Positions 1 to 10,691 of a stretch of DNA of 64,000 nt are shown here, one piece after another. The DNA comes from Heliocidaris tuberculata (lineage: Eukaryota > Echinodermata > Echinoidea > Camarodonta > Echinometridae). The notes under the pieces were generated by a model, which saw only the letters and a program-made list of their open reading frames with translations, ran no database searches and had not been told where the DNA came from. The DNA lies in the NCBI GenBank assembly GCA_025618425.1, contig CM046848.1:29262592-29326591 (forward strand), written 5' to 3'. Position 1 is the first letter of the stretch. Each line of letters begins with the position of its first letter. A program made the translations under genes and the position numbers.

Positions 1-149
1 GGCCGGTAGGTTGCTGCACGGCCTACGTGTCATTATCGTGGTGGTAGATGATGATGATCTATTGCAGTTCCCTGGCCTCTCGCATAAACCTTTCTCAAAA
101 CTTGGGCTAAGAAGGTCAAAGTATACATGTAAATTCAATATGTACATGG

Positions 150-506
150 ATGACAGGGAAACCTGTGATCGCTGATGACGGTTCTTCTGTTCCTATTTCT
201 TGCGATCTACATAATTTTATTGTCATTATACTTACCATCGACTATGTACAAGACAGAAACATCGGAATTGGAGATTGCGTTTTCTTAAGTCGTTGCCCGA
301 CTGGTGTCACCATACAGTACCGACTCGCTTGCAGGGATGCTGATTTTGCTGATAATGATTACATAAAGTCACTGGAAGGAAAAGAGTGTATTATTTCTGT
401 TCCACCCTGGCCAAATGTTTCAGCCAATAGGCCTATACCGGAAGAGATAACCAATTCTCGATCTACCAAAGATAACATCCAGTCATCGTATAAACCTACC
501 AGCTGA
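150..506 (+). CDS. Unassigned 118-residue ORF, possible exon
   Basis: An open frame of 118 codons outside the obvious repeats. Seven cysteines are spread through the product, with a hydrophobic stretch near residues 22-30 and a GKEC segment near residue 77. The spacing is vaguely like a galactose/rhamnose-binding lectin domain (C...Y...C...C...GK..C), but the YGR motif of that family is missing, so I do not assign it. The frame stops at a TGA just before a hairpin MITE that starts at 510; that TGA would be present without the MITE too. No convincing donor or acceptor was identified. It may be an exon of a gene running in from the left, or chance. Confidence 0.25.
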   Translation: MTGKPVIADDGSSVPISCDLHNFIVIILTIDYVQDRNIGIGDCVFLSRCPTGVTIQYRLACRDADFADNDYIKSLEGKECIISVPPWPNVSANRPIPEEITNSRSTKDNIQSSYKPTS

Positions 507-509
507 GAA

Positions 510-608
510 CAGAGGCATCGGAACGTCGGGCTCGGACAATGCATTGTCCGCCGGACAAAAGATCCCCCCCCCAATGCATTGTCCGAGCCCGACGTTCCGA
601 CGCTTCCA
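510..608. mobile_element. hAT-type hairpin MITE, copy 1
   Basis: A 99-bp near-perfect hairpin. The left arm begins CAGAGGCATCGGAACGTCGG and the right arm is its inverse. Both sides carry the same 8-bp duplication GCTGAGAA (502-509 and 609-616), the target-site length expected of hAT transposons. The right terminal bases are degraded. A second copy with its own 8-bp duplication lies at 52656-52761. The arms flank a short C-run. The element codes for nothing. Confidence 0.78.
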
Positions 609-616
609 GCTGAGAA

Positions 617-1334
617 TGAACACCATTTGATGACATACTACCATGATAGGCTAGTCCCTGGCACGACCCCGCCTCGAAGCTTCATCCATCGCGTAAAAAG
701 TGAAGCAATGACAAATCTACGTCCAGACTCACTACGTTTCCGTTGGGACCCTGTTCATCCTGCTAGTTGCCGCTCCTTTCTACATGCTTCCCTGCCAATC
801 ATCCGGCCTCCTGTTTGACGAAGGTGTCGACCGGTGGATCATATTCGTCTATGCCGTGTTCCTTCCTTCGTTGTGGCGGAGTTACAGTTTGTTGACTCTC
901 GCACCCGGCCAAAATCTAACAGAGGTAGAACATCTGAAGAAAAAATGTTTGGGTCAATAATATTCATGTGTGTTTTCAATCCGCAACACATTCCGAATGT
1001 TTGCTATCCGTCATCACATAACATTCCCCCAAATCCCAATTCAGTAATTTATGTTCTTTTTGACCCCCATGGCGTTTTGTTGTTGTTCTTTGGTATTGTT
1101 TTTTGTTTTTTGTTTTTTGTTTTTTGTTGTTTTTTTTCTGCACATACCGGCCCTCTCCTCCACTCTAGCTTGCTCTGGTCTACCCATGGAATCGACAGCA
1201 GACAGGACAGGCGATACAGTTCTCAGATGAATATATTAGTAAATGTGCGATTGTACAACATGCATGCTCCGGCAATAATCGCCATGGAACCACATGTATG
1301 GTTGTACAACACCCTGTTTCACTAAAATGTAGCC
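617..1334. other. Gene-free stretch
   Basis: No supported gene. Frames at 579-818 and 834-1325 are open for some distance but give no recognisable protein, and the second runs into a poly(T)-rich tract near 1080-1140. A relic exon downstream of the 150-506 frame cannot be excluded. Confidence 0.5.
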
Positions 1335-2140
1335 TACGGAAACTTATAAGTGCCAACAGATGACGAGATAAGACGAGAAGACAAGTTAAAATGACGAGAA
1401 GACGAGTTGTTGGAACTCGGCAAGTCGGCTTATTCTGGACAAGAAGATAAGAAGACAAGTTGTTGGAACTCGGCAAGACGACTGGTTTGAGACGAGAAGA
1501 CAAAATGACGAGTCATTTGGGACAAGAAGACGAGTAGACTTGTTATTGGAACTTGGCAAGTCAACTGGTTTGAGACAAGAAGACAAGATGACGAGTTGTT
1601 GAAAATCGGCAACTCGACTTGTTTGGGACAAAAATACAAGATGACGAGTTTGGAACTCGGCATGTCGACTTGTTTAGGAAAAGAAGACGAGATGACGAGT
1701 CAATAACTTGTCATCTCGTCTTCATGTCCTATACAAGTTGACTTGCCGAGTTCAAACAACTTGTCATGTCGTCTTCTTGTCCCAAACAAGTCGACTTGCC
1801 GAATTCCAATCACTCGTCAACTCGTCTTCTTGTCCCGAACAAGTCGACTTGCCGAATTTCAATGACTCGTCACCTTGTCTTCGTATCTCAAACAAGTCGA
1901 CTTGCCGAGTTCCAATAACTTGCCATCTCGACTACTTGTCCCAAACAAGTCGACTTGCCGAGTTCCAATAACTCGTCATCTCGTCTTCCTGTCCAGAATA
2001 AGTTGACTTGCCGAGTTCCAGCAACTCGTCTTATCGTCATTTAACTTGTCTTCTCGTCTTCTTATCACGTCTTCTCGTCATTTAACCCGTCTTCTCGTCT
2101 TCTTATCTCTTCATCTGGTTGGCACTTATAAGCTTCCGTA
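1335..2140. mobile_element. Foldback element made of inverted minisatellite
   Basis: An 806-bp inverted repeat. The outer ends match: TACGGAAACTTATAAGTGCC at the left, and its inverse with one change at the right. Inside, a 50-60-bp unit (GTTGGAACTCGGCAAGTCG joined to GACAAGAAGACGAG-type sequence) is repeated about five times on the left arm and about six times inverted on the right arm. The symmetry axis is near 1705. This matches the architecture of foldback (FB-type) transposons. No transposase is present. Open frames here (1180-1503, 1386-1663, 1708-1971) are repeat translations. Confidence 0.72.
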
Positions 2141-3253
2141 ATAATGGATCAAGAAGTGGTACACTGACATTATAATTGCTCCGGGCTTTCTTCCGGCTTT
2201 CTTTCGTCAAAGATATATGTTAGGGCAAGGGTTGCAAAATGGGTCTGAGGTTAGGTTTAGGCCAAGTAAGGATTTGGTATAGTGTTTGGTTCAAGGTTGA
2301 AGTTAATTCGGTCAGCATAAAGGATACTGACTCGGAACAATTGTCGCTGGAGCAAAAACCCCAAAGCTTATGTCATCATTTAGTTTCACTTACCAACTTT
2401 ATATTCACTGTCCACATCACTCCTTGCCAGTGCTGTCATCATGGTCAACACACTGCCTCCGAGTTACTAGCAATATCTAATGTCAGATCAAGTTATTAAA
2501 AAATGTCTGTCATCACAAATACAAGTAGATTTTTCTTTAAAATTGCCAGAGCATTATCGATAACTACAACTAAAAAACACCCCCCCCCCCAAAAAAAACA
2601 ACAAAACAAAACAAAACAAAACAAAGAACTCTAGCATTTTCTTTATTTGGTAGATTACATATCGCCTTATAAAAAGGCCCATGTAGGCCCACCTCCCCCT
2701 TCTGTCCATATACGATTTGTTTATTTGTCAACCTCACACAGAAAAAAAAAGGAAATAAAAAAGAAGAAAGAAAGAAAAACAAAAATGATATGGAGATATT
2801 TATCTGATAAGCAGCTGAAAGAAAAATATTTTTTCATTATGTAGTAATCGGTGGTTTGCCATTGTGCTCCTTTTCCCGCTTGCTTACCTCCTTCCGTCAT
2901 GGGCTGACATGAAGAGTGTGCATTACTCTTCGACTCGCATCTCATCTAGCACTGTCTAAAGGCAACACAATGGATTCTGATCAGCCAAATAAAACAAACA
3001 AACAAAACGAAACAAAACAAAACAAAGAAAAGAAATAAAAACAAAATTAGTTAATTCATTTCCCCTTCTCACATTCATTTCCTCGGTTCGTATCCAAGTC
3101 TTTCAATTCATTACACCCCCCCCCCCCCCCGTGTCAATAATTTTTTTTTTCGCCAGCCCTCCAAAAGTCGCTCAGGGGGGGGGGGGGGTTGGATTTTATG
3201 GGGTCCAGTTTTCCTCCCTAATTCTCTAAGCAAAAAAAAAAAAAAAAAAAAAT
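2141..3253. other. Gene-free, low-complexity stretch
   Basis: No supported gene. It contains C-runs followed by A-runs near 2580, AAAAC-type repeats near 2600 and 3000, a purine-rich tract near 2745-2785, a C-run at about 3116-3130, a G-run at about 3175-3188 and an A-run ending near 3251. Confidence 0.6.
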
Positions 3254-4360
3254 CAGTCTATCCTTCCCTTTGTCTTTCTCCATCTCTCTCTCAATCACTG
3301 TCTGTCCTTCCCTTTGTCTTTCTCCATCTCTCTCTCCTATCGTCGGTCTCTCTGAGTCTATGTATCCTTTTGATCCTTCCCTTTGTCTTCCTCCATCTCT
3401 CTCTCAATCACTGTCTATCCTTCCCTTTGTCTTCCTCCATCTCTCTCTCAATCACTGTCTGTCCTTCCCTTTGTCTTTCTCCATCTCTCTCTCCTATCGT
3501 CGGTCTCTCTGAGTCTATGTATCCTTTTGATCCTTCCCTTTGTCTTCCTCCATCTCTCTCTCAATCACTGTCTATCCTTCCCTTTGTCTTTCTCCATCTC
3601 TCTCTCAATCACTGTCTGTCCTTCCCTTTGTCTTTCTCCATTTCTCTCTTCTATCGTCGGTCTCTCTAAGTCTATGTATCCTTTTGATCCTTCCCTTTGT
3701 CTTCCTCCATCCCCCTCTCATCTGTCTATCCTTCCCTTTGCCTTCCTCCATCTCTCTCAATCCTTTCCATTCTTTCTCCATCTCTCTCTCTCTCTCTGTC
3801 TATCCTTTCCATTGTCTTTCTCCATCTCTCTCTCTCCTATCTTCTTTCTCTCAATCTCTTGTCTATTCTTCCATTTGTCTTTCTCCATGTCTCTTCTCAT
3901 CTGTATCCCTATATATCATTCCGTCTTTCTCCATATCTTGTTTGTCTCTCTATCCTTCCCTCTGTATTTCTCCATCTCTGTCTATCCTTCCCTCTGTATT
4001 TCTCCATCTCTCTGTCTATCCTTTCCTTTGTCTTTCTCCATCTCCCTCTCTCTGTCTATCCTTCCCTTTGTATTTCTCTGTCAGTGTCTCTGCCTATCCT
4101 TTCCTTTGTCTTTCTCCATCTCTCTCTCTCTCTCTCTCCCATCGTCTGTCTCTCTGTCTATCATTTCCTTTGTCTTTCTCCATCTTTCTCGCCTGTCTTC
4201 TGTGTCTCTAAATCTCTATCCTTCCCTTTGTCTTCATCTTTATCCATCTCTCTCTCTCTCACTTATCTTCTGTCTGTCTGTCTTTACCCCTCTCTCTCTC
4301 CTATCTGCCTTTGTCACTCTCTCCTCTCTTTTCTCTCCTCTCCCTGTCTTGTTCAATCAG
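3254..4360. repeat. Polypyrimidine satellite with 157-bp higher-order period
   Basis: About 1.1 kb of almost pure C+T on the plus strand. The base unit is about 44 bp (TCCTTCCCTTTGTCTTCCTC followed by a CTCTCTC tract and CAATCACTGTC). A landmark, CGTCGGTCTC, recurs at 3341, 3498 and 3655, exactly 157 bp apart, so the left part is a higher-order array of about three copies. The right part is more degenerate. Long open frames in all three plus frames arise because the sequence has no stop codons and encode only Ser/Leu/Pro/Phe. Such tracts can form triplex DNA. Confidence 0.88.
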
Positions 4361-4710
4361 TCTACATAATACAAGTTATAAAAACTATAAGATGAATTTC
4401 AGTTTAAAATACCGTACAGAACATAATCTACATAACACCGGTGTCTAATCTATATCAAATCATGGGGTACATAGCTGTTTATAAACAGAATACAATAATA
4501 TTACTACAATAATGGTATGTGAGAATAATAAGGTTAATGAGGTTTATCATTACATATCATAAATCTTATAATCAAGCTAATAATGTTGAAATAAGTTTCA
4601 TATCATATGATGTTCATGTACATACATGTGCTCATTTTTCATCAAATACTGCCAAGATTTCAAAATCAAACTTTAGGAAATCTCCAAAAAAAAATTTTTT
4701 TGTCAATACA

Positions 4711-4838
4711 GGGCCCTCTTGCATAAAAAGTTGCGATTAAACGCAACTCAAAAAATTTAACGCAACTCCATTTTCAACCAATCAGGATCTCGTATTTGGG
4801 ACTTGCGTTTAATTGCAATTTTTTATGCAAGAGGGCCC
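4711..4838. mobile_element. Short MITE with GGGCCCTCTTGCAT ends
   Basis: A 128-bp element whose ends are inverted copies of GGGCCCTCTTGCATAAAAAG, continued inward by TTGCGATTAAACGCAACT on the left and its near inverse on the right. A second copy begins at 63963 and runs off the window. No coding capacity. Confidence 0.75.
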
Positions 4839-5637
4839 AGGTAATTTGCAATAGCTACACACATTTCTTTAACTCATGCCTTGATTATCGTCGACTATAA
4901 AGATATATTTTAAACATTACATCCATTGAAAACCTTGAAACAAGAAACAAACAAATATTGTTAAAGATGTAGGAGTTGTATACATGTAGATGAAATATGA
5001 GTTATATACATCAATTCAACATGAGCTACAAATTTTAGGAGTGCTTTATTCAAGAGTGATGAAACATTTGAAAGACAGCTATCAATATACACTGTATGTA
5101 TCATTTTCAGTCATTCTTTTAAGCTTAAAATGAAACTGATTTGTAGTGAATTTCAAGTGAAATCATCATTTCTGCCACACATAAAGGTAATGCACTGCAT
5201 GCTCTATGAAATGAGTGACAATGTGCAATTTCCAGTACATCCATACAATCTGAAGCTCACAGGTAAAGGTCATAGAGCCAATCACATACATTTCTTACTG
5301 AATCATTTTTCCTCTCTGAAAATTTTTTACTAAAGACATAATACTTGGGGAAAAAATTCTACTTTTTCAGCATCAACTTTGCAAATAACATAAGGGAATT
5401 ATAATTTAATAAACTTTGAACAAAATGTGAAAGTAAAATTTAATTTGGAATTAAATTTTGTAACACATTCCTGTGTTGCAGAAAGTTTCTCTCCAGAAAA
5501 TGGCAAAAGCACATAAATCTGTAGACTGTATGATCTAGGCATCCAATAGATCAACATCATGTCTAAGTGTTATTGTATCTCAATAATTAATTACAGGTTC
5601 TATTTCTTCTCAGGGATGCAGTATTCTCACCATTATA
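4839..5637. other. Gene-free stretch
   Basis: AT-rich sequence with no credible open frame, splice pattern or repeat that I recognise. Confidence 0.5.
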
Positions 5638-6687
5638 CAGTGCGTCCCAGAAAAAACGAAACCCTAAAACAAAGGGTCATTGTGACCACTCTATGTGCTC
5701 TATGACAATAATTATCTATTTTCCAAAAACTAGAAGTATTATGCTTTTAAATGATACCTTGGTGGCATTCATCTGTACATGCTTTACCGAGCGGCAGCAT
5801 TTTGAAAATGACGTGTAAAAACTCAGTTGTGCCAGATTTGGGTAAAACAGTGAAAATGTTAGGATCACATGCGAACATGACACAAGGGAAACACAAGCTC
5901 TAAGAGATATGATACGTGAAATTCCCTCGTGTGACGACATGCATTCATAAGAAATTCATAAAACACGGGTCAATACCAATTTCCAGTGGTGGCAGGGGTG
6001 TACACTCCCAAAATTTCATAAATCAATGAATTTCCCTCAAAAGATGAAAAAGTGCCCCTCCTGTGATAGGAAATATGCCCCTCCTGAGGTGGGAAATTGC
6101 CATAATCTTGATATTTTTTTCTGACTTATGTGCCCTTTCAACCTTGTATTTCCTTTTGATGACAATGAAAAGTGCCACTAACATTACTTTTATGAAAAAT
6201 ATCACCTTTCTGTCCGCTTTGTTCTTAAAAGAAATTGCAGTCCTTCAAAATTCAAAAAATTACTTTTCATTTCGATTGCAGGTACCATTTCAATACAAAA
6301 CATGCCCTTTCTTTACCCCCAAAATCGACAAAATATTGACCATCCATTATTTTATGATGAGGGCATTATCCTTACCCTCGTTATTGAAAGAAACAAATGA
6401 AAACAGTCTTCTCGCAGGGTTTTAAAAGTCACGTTACATTTGGGTCATGTTCGCATGTGATCCTAGCGTTTTCACGGTTTTACCCAAATCTGGCACAACT
6501 CAGTTTTTACATGTCATTTTCAAAATGCTGCTGCTCTGTAAAGCATGTACGGATGGATGCCATCAAGGTATCATTTAAAAGCATAATACTTTTAATTTAT
6601 GGAAAATAAATAATTATTGTCATACAGCACATAGTGTGGTCACAATAACCCTTTGTTTTAGGGTTTCGTTTTTTCTGGGACGCACTG
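5638..6687. mobile_element. Tc1/mariner-like non-autonomous element, long TIRs
   Basis: A 1,050-bp element flanked by TA on both sides (5636-5637 and 6688-6689), the target duplication of Tc1/mariner transposons. Terminal inverted repeats start CAGTGCGTCCCAGAAAAAAC and continue for about 245 bp with scattered changes. The interior (about 5885-6435) has no transposase frame. The frames at 5716-5940 and 6397-6609 are the same TIR read from opposite ends, which explains their similar proteins. A relative with GCGTCCCA-type ends lies at 55939-56726. Confidence 0.78.
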
Positions 6688-6810
6688 TATTACACAATTT
6701 ATGCTCATTTCAAGCATGGGGGACTTCAAAAAGCAAAATACCAAAGGCAAATCTTTCTTGACAAGGGTAAAAAACATGTAAATGCACTACATGTACATGC
6801 AAAACTGCTT

Positions 6811-7095
6811 TGATAATAATAATAATAATGGGTTCCTGTATAGCGTACATGTATGTCAGACCCGACACTCCTGACGCTACACAATTGTTACCTTGGCTTT
6901 AGCACGACTGCTCTCATGGGGCTCTAGCATTTCAAGGAATTAATTCCTGCCAGGTATTAATTTACCTCACCAGGGTGGAGTGTGGCAATTGTAGATTAAT
7001 GTCTTGCCAAAAGACACTAGTGGGCACAAGAGATTTGAACCCTGTGCCTTGTGGTTCACAGTCCACGGAATTATCCACTAGACCACAACATCTCT
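6811..7095 (-). mobile_element. tRNA-derived SINE
   Basis: Read on the minus strand it begins near 7093 with a tRNA-like head containing box A (TGGTCTAGTGG) and box B (GGTTCAAATC), with GTG in the anticodon position (His-like). An unrelated body follows, and a tail of ATT repeats lies at 6813-6829. This order (Pol III head, body, microsatellite tail) defines a SINE. No clear target duplication was found. Confidence 0.68.
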
Positions 7096-8680
7096 ACAAT
7101 GATCCTCCCAACCCATTCCCTATGGGATGTTGCAAGGCCAGATAACTCAATTTGGACCAAGTGTGATCAAAATCCTGCTGAGAACACTGCATGGAAGAAT
7201 ATTCATATTATTTGCAAGTTTTATCTCACAACAAAAAAATTGCACTCATCTCAAATGTAAGAAGATTTTAACAACCCAACTTTGGTTTTGGATTTAATCA
7301 TTTTCCGCAGTCATTGCAAGAGAGACTATCATTTGCATTTGTATGGCTTTAGACCATATAGATGCACTGGATTATGCACATTATGTTTTCACTCATTTAA
7401 CCCTTCATACTAAGTTGGAGTGAGTAGAAGTAGACAATTTAGAGAAACAGGTAAGTGAACGTTTTAGATAAATTGGGCAAAGCATGTACATTTGATAGTT
7501 CATATAACTAAAAATGTAGAGAACCTCTACTTGGAGTGAATGAACTCCATATACACGTATGATGCGCCGCATCATGCATGGAGTACTTCTCCTTTTGTGT
7601 TTAAAAATTGCAAACAATATTCCTTTTCCCAATTTTTATAATGTAGCACAATAATTTAAGGGAGGACATTACCCAGAATATATCAGAAAATTTGTCTATT
7701 CCATCTTGAAAAATAAAAAAGGATATTGTGAATATGGTAATGGTGCACAAATTTTGTAGAAGTGAAATCACACATTATGGGCAATTTGCCAATTGGGGGT
7801 TCTTTGTACCAGTAGTGATTTCACTGAAAGATTGTCATAACTTTCATATTCTTATCTGTTTCATCACAAACTTTCACTAATATTTTTCTCTAACTTTTCT
7901 GCTTCCACTCTAGCCAACTTTGTATGGATCTTGCAATGACTCAAACCATGTCTCTATTTGAAAACAAGTCTGGGTTGTTAAAATCACCCTGATTTCATAA
8001 ATCAGAATCTAAAGTGATAAGAATTACAGCAATACATAAAAGTTTGGTGAGCTATTTTGATCATCTGAAAGTGTTTACAAGAAAACATTACACTTATATT
8101 TGACTCCTATGACCTTTACCATCACAGTGCATTACCTTTTTTATATGTCACATGTTAGACAAACTCTGTGCACGTGTGTAACTGGATTTTCACAGACATA
8201 TCAATCTGATACAATTATTTACTCCTGGGGACCAACCCTTAAAGTCACCATCCCAAAGATGTGATTCAGTTTTGAACCAGGCAACTGTCTAATTGTAAGT
8301 CAAATTGTAGGATCACTGAATATATTTTCAATGATGGGGGGGGGGGGGGGGGGGGGGGGAGCCTGAGAGCTACTTGAATTTGAATTTTGTATTTACAGCA
8401 CTTTTCAATTTTATTCTAATTCTATTCTTTTTGTAAATCTTTTTGTTTTTTTAATTACAAAGAACAAACATTCAAGCATGACACAGTTTTTCATCTCAAC
8501 TACATTTCTATTGAAACAGATAATAATTACACACAATGATATACTTACAAATCTCTGAAGTTTGAGTGGCAATAAGAGGAATATTATAAAATATCCCAGG
8601 GATGAAGTTTGCCAGCTAAGATGTTAAGCAGAGTTTGGTTGTTTAACTCAATGTAAAGGAATGAAGATGATGGGTCTGGT
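7096..8680. other. Gene-free stretch
   Basis: No supported gene. A poly(G) run of about 23 bases lies near 8335-8359. The rest is unremarkable AT-rich sequence. Confidence 0.5.
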
Positions 8681-9033
8681 TTAACCCTTATTGCACTGGA
8701 CAACATACTTCACTCTACTTTCCTAACCTCCATATTTCATGACTTCTCTTTCTCTTGAGGCTTGCACATGGAGCCTGAAAAAGTACAACTCTCAAAGCAA
8801 TAGCATTTAGACAGATGTTTTATTTCTTTTTTTATTTTTTTATTTTTTTCTTGTTTTTAAATTTTTTTTTTTCCTTGTTTTTAAATTTTTTTTTCCTTTT
8901 TTGTTTTTGTTATTTTTCCTATTTTACTGGCTAAATGCTAAACCTGATTTATCATGAACTTTTTGAGGAAGAGTCCTATCAGATTCCCCTTCGTCAGATG
9001 CAGATCAAAATTGTCCAGTTCAATAAGGGTTAT
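8681..9033. mobile_element. TTAA-type MITE, degraded
   Basis: The left end TTAACCCTTATTGCACTGG is matched by the inverse of AACTGGACAA-type sequence at the right (9014-9033), giving TIRs of about 24 bp around 350 bp. The left flank is TTAA and the right is TTAT, as expected of an old piggyBac-like insertion with one change. The interior has T-rich tracts (about 8816-8910). Confidence 0.55.
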
Positions 9034-9951
9034 TCACCACTAATTGAGAGTGGAATTTCTAATTTAAAAAAAAAATAGAAATCAGGGTTCATTGACAAAA
9101 CTGCCTTTGCTGTGGAGGTTATTGTAATCTTCAACTGGAATATATCTCATCAGGGTTCATCATATGAAGAAAACTAATATCAAATCCAGATTCTTTGTTG
9201 TCGAAAGAGAGTAGCCAGTATTGAGGATAGTACTTCTCCAATTGACCAATATATCGATGGGCATCAATTAGACTTGAGTTAACCCTTAACTCTGATACAT
9301 GCATCTTGTTTATGTATGCATAGGAGGATGAGTATTTGGAGATTTGTTTTTGAAAGTCTTAACATGGTACCATATCAAGGATGGGAACCCTAAGAATATT
9401 AAATTGAAGGGAACTAAAAATCATCAACAGTGATGACTTTTAACATACATCCATACACAGGTGATGATGCTGATAACAATACCTAAACAGGAACATGACA
9501 AGACAAGCAAAGTCATGCATGTCAATGTTTAATAAGTGTTCATCAATATGATATAATCTATCATACAACTCACTCCTAGATCCTAATCAAATGATTGGTT
9601 AAACACAGTCACATGTTACATTTTTTGAGACTATCACACGTTTTTTTATTATAAGCATGCAATAGTTTCCAGTACTATCCAACGATTTTTAAGGATGCGA
9701 GCAAGGTAGTGCGCATGGTAGTAAGTGCGCTTTAAGTGTGTGGGGGCTAATACTTGCGCAGCAGTGCACTTGTACGCTTATAGAGGTAAGTGCGCTTACA
9801 CTATGTGCACGCTTTGGCTCAAGTAAGTCCACTATACTTGAGATTTATTTGCCATCGATGACATTGACCAATCTTGAAATGACTCTTTTTTATCAAATAA
9901 CAATGATCTAGGAGTTTGGTTGGATAAAAAATTGATGCAAGTCTTCATTTG

Positions 9952-10076
9952 TTCATTATACAATCTATCTGCTCTTGTTGAGGCTGTGAGCATCTATCGT
10001 ACAAAGCCATTAGGCTTCATTAAATACAATATATACACACAGCCTCGACTCGAGTGCAGATAGATCGTATAATAAA
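9952..10076. repeat. Imperfect hairpin, about 37-bp arms
   Basis: The left arm at 9952-9988 (ending TTGTTGAGGCTGTG) is the near inverse of 10037-10076 (starting CACAGCCTCGACTCGAG). The loop is about 48 bp. It is either a small MITE or a structured element downstream of TRAF. Confidence 0.6.
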
Positions 10077-10249
10077 GTCATGAGAATATAAGAATCTAGA
10101 TTAAATCTAATGCAATAGCAATGTGTCCGTTATGTGTGTATGTTTGATAGAATAACTAAGGATACAAGTCCATACCATAGTGATGTATGACTAAATATGT
10201 GTAAATGTCTAATAATATGTAGTTATGTACCCTAACATGCAAACTGTAC

Positions 10250-10255
10250 TTTATT
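10250..10255 (-). terminator. Candidate TRAF polyadenylation signal
   Basis: The minus strand reads AATAAA about 440 nt after the TRAF stop codon, followed by moderately GT-rich sequence. Other AATAAA matches exist in this AT-rich region, so the choice is uncertain. Confidence 0.35.
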
Positions 10256-10691
10256 ATGGTCAGTTATCCTTCAGGTCTAGTATAATGTAAGCGTTCTGAT
10301 CTTTGTAGACTTTCTATTTGTTATATCATCTTATGTATTGTTTTTAACTAATGTGGAATAAAAGGAACTTATTAAAATTTAAACTTATGCTGCAGATCAA
10401 TTTAATAACTATTATTTGTGTGGCCAGGTCTCTGATTTAGTATTCACAATGAGGAGTTTAGTAAAAAAAAAAAAAATTCCATCAAAATTAGTGATTCCTT
10501 TATGAAGTTAAATTTAACAGAGACCGCGACGCGAACGCAACTGCTGTGGTCTCCACAGATTTTTCAGAAGAAAAAACCTGGAGAGGCCGGTAAACTACTC
10601 GCTAGTTTCGCGAACAGACATACAAATGTAGCTGTTCAGCACTGTTGATAAATTGGCTTGCGAAACCATGGTCTCGTTTCTTCAAACTACT

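Larger units (their letters stand above)
9034..10691. other. TRAF 3' flank and probable 3' UTR
   Basis: No coding region. The part next to 10691 should be the 3' UTR of the TRAF gene on the minus strand. It includes a candidate polyadenylation signal at 10250-10255 and a large imperfect hairpin at 9952-10076. Confidence 0.5.

Noticed and set aside
1180..1971. Overlapping ORFs on both strands
   Set aside because: Translations of the inverted minisatellite; the same short peptide recurs in several frames.
3270..4395. Long plus-strand open frames (up to 328 codons) rich in Ser, Leu, Pro and Phe
   Set aside because: They exist in all three frames because the polypyrimidine satellite lacks stop codons; composition is pure repeat.
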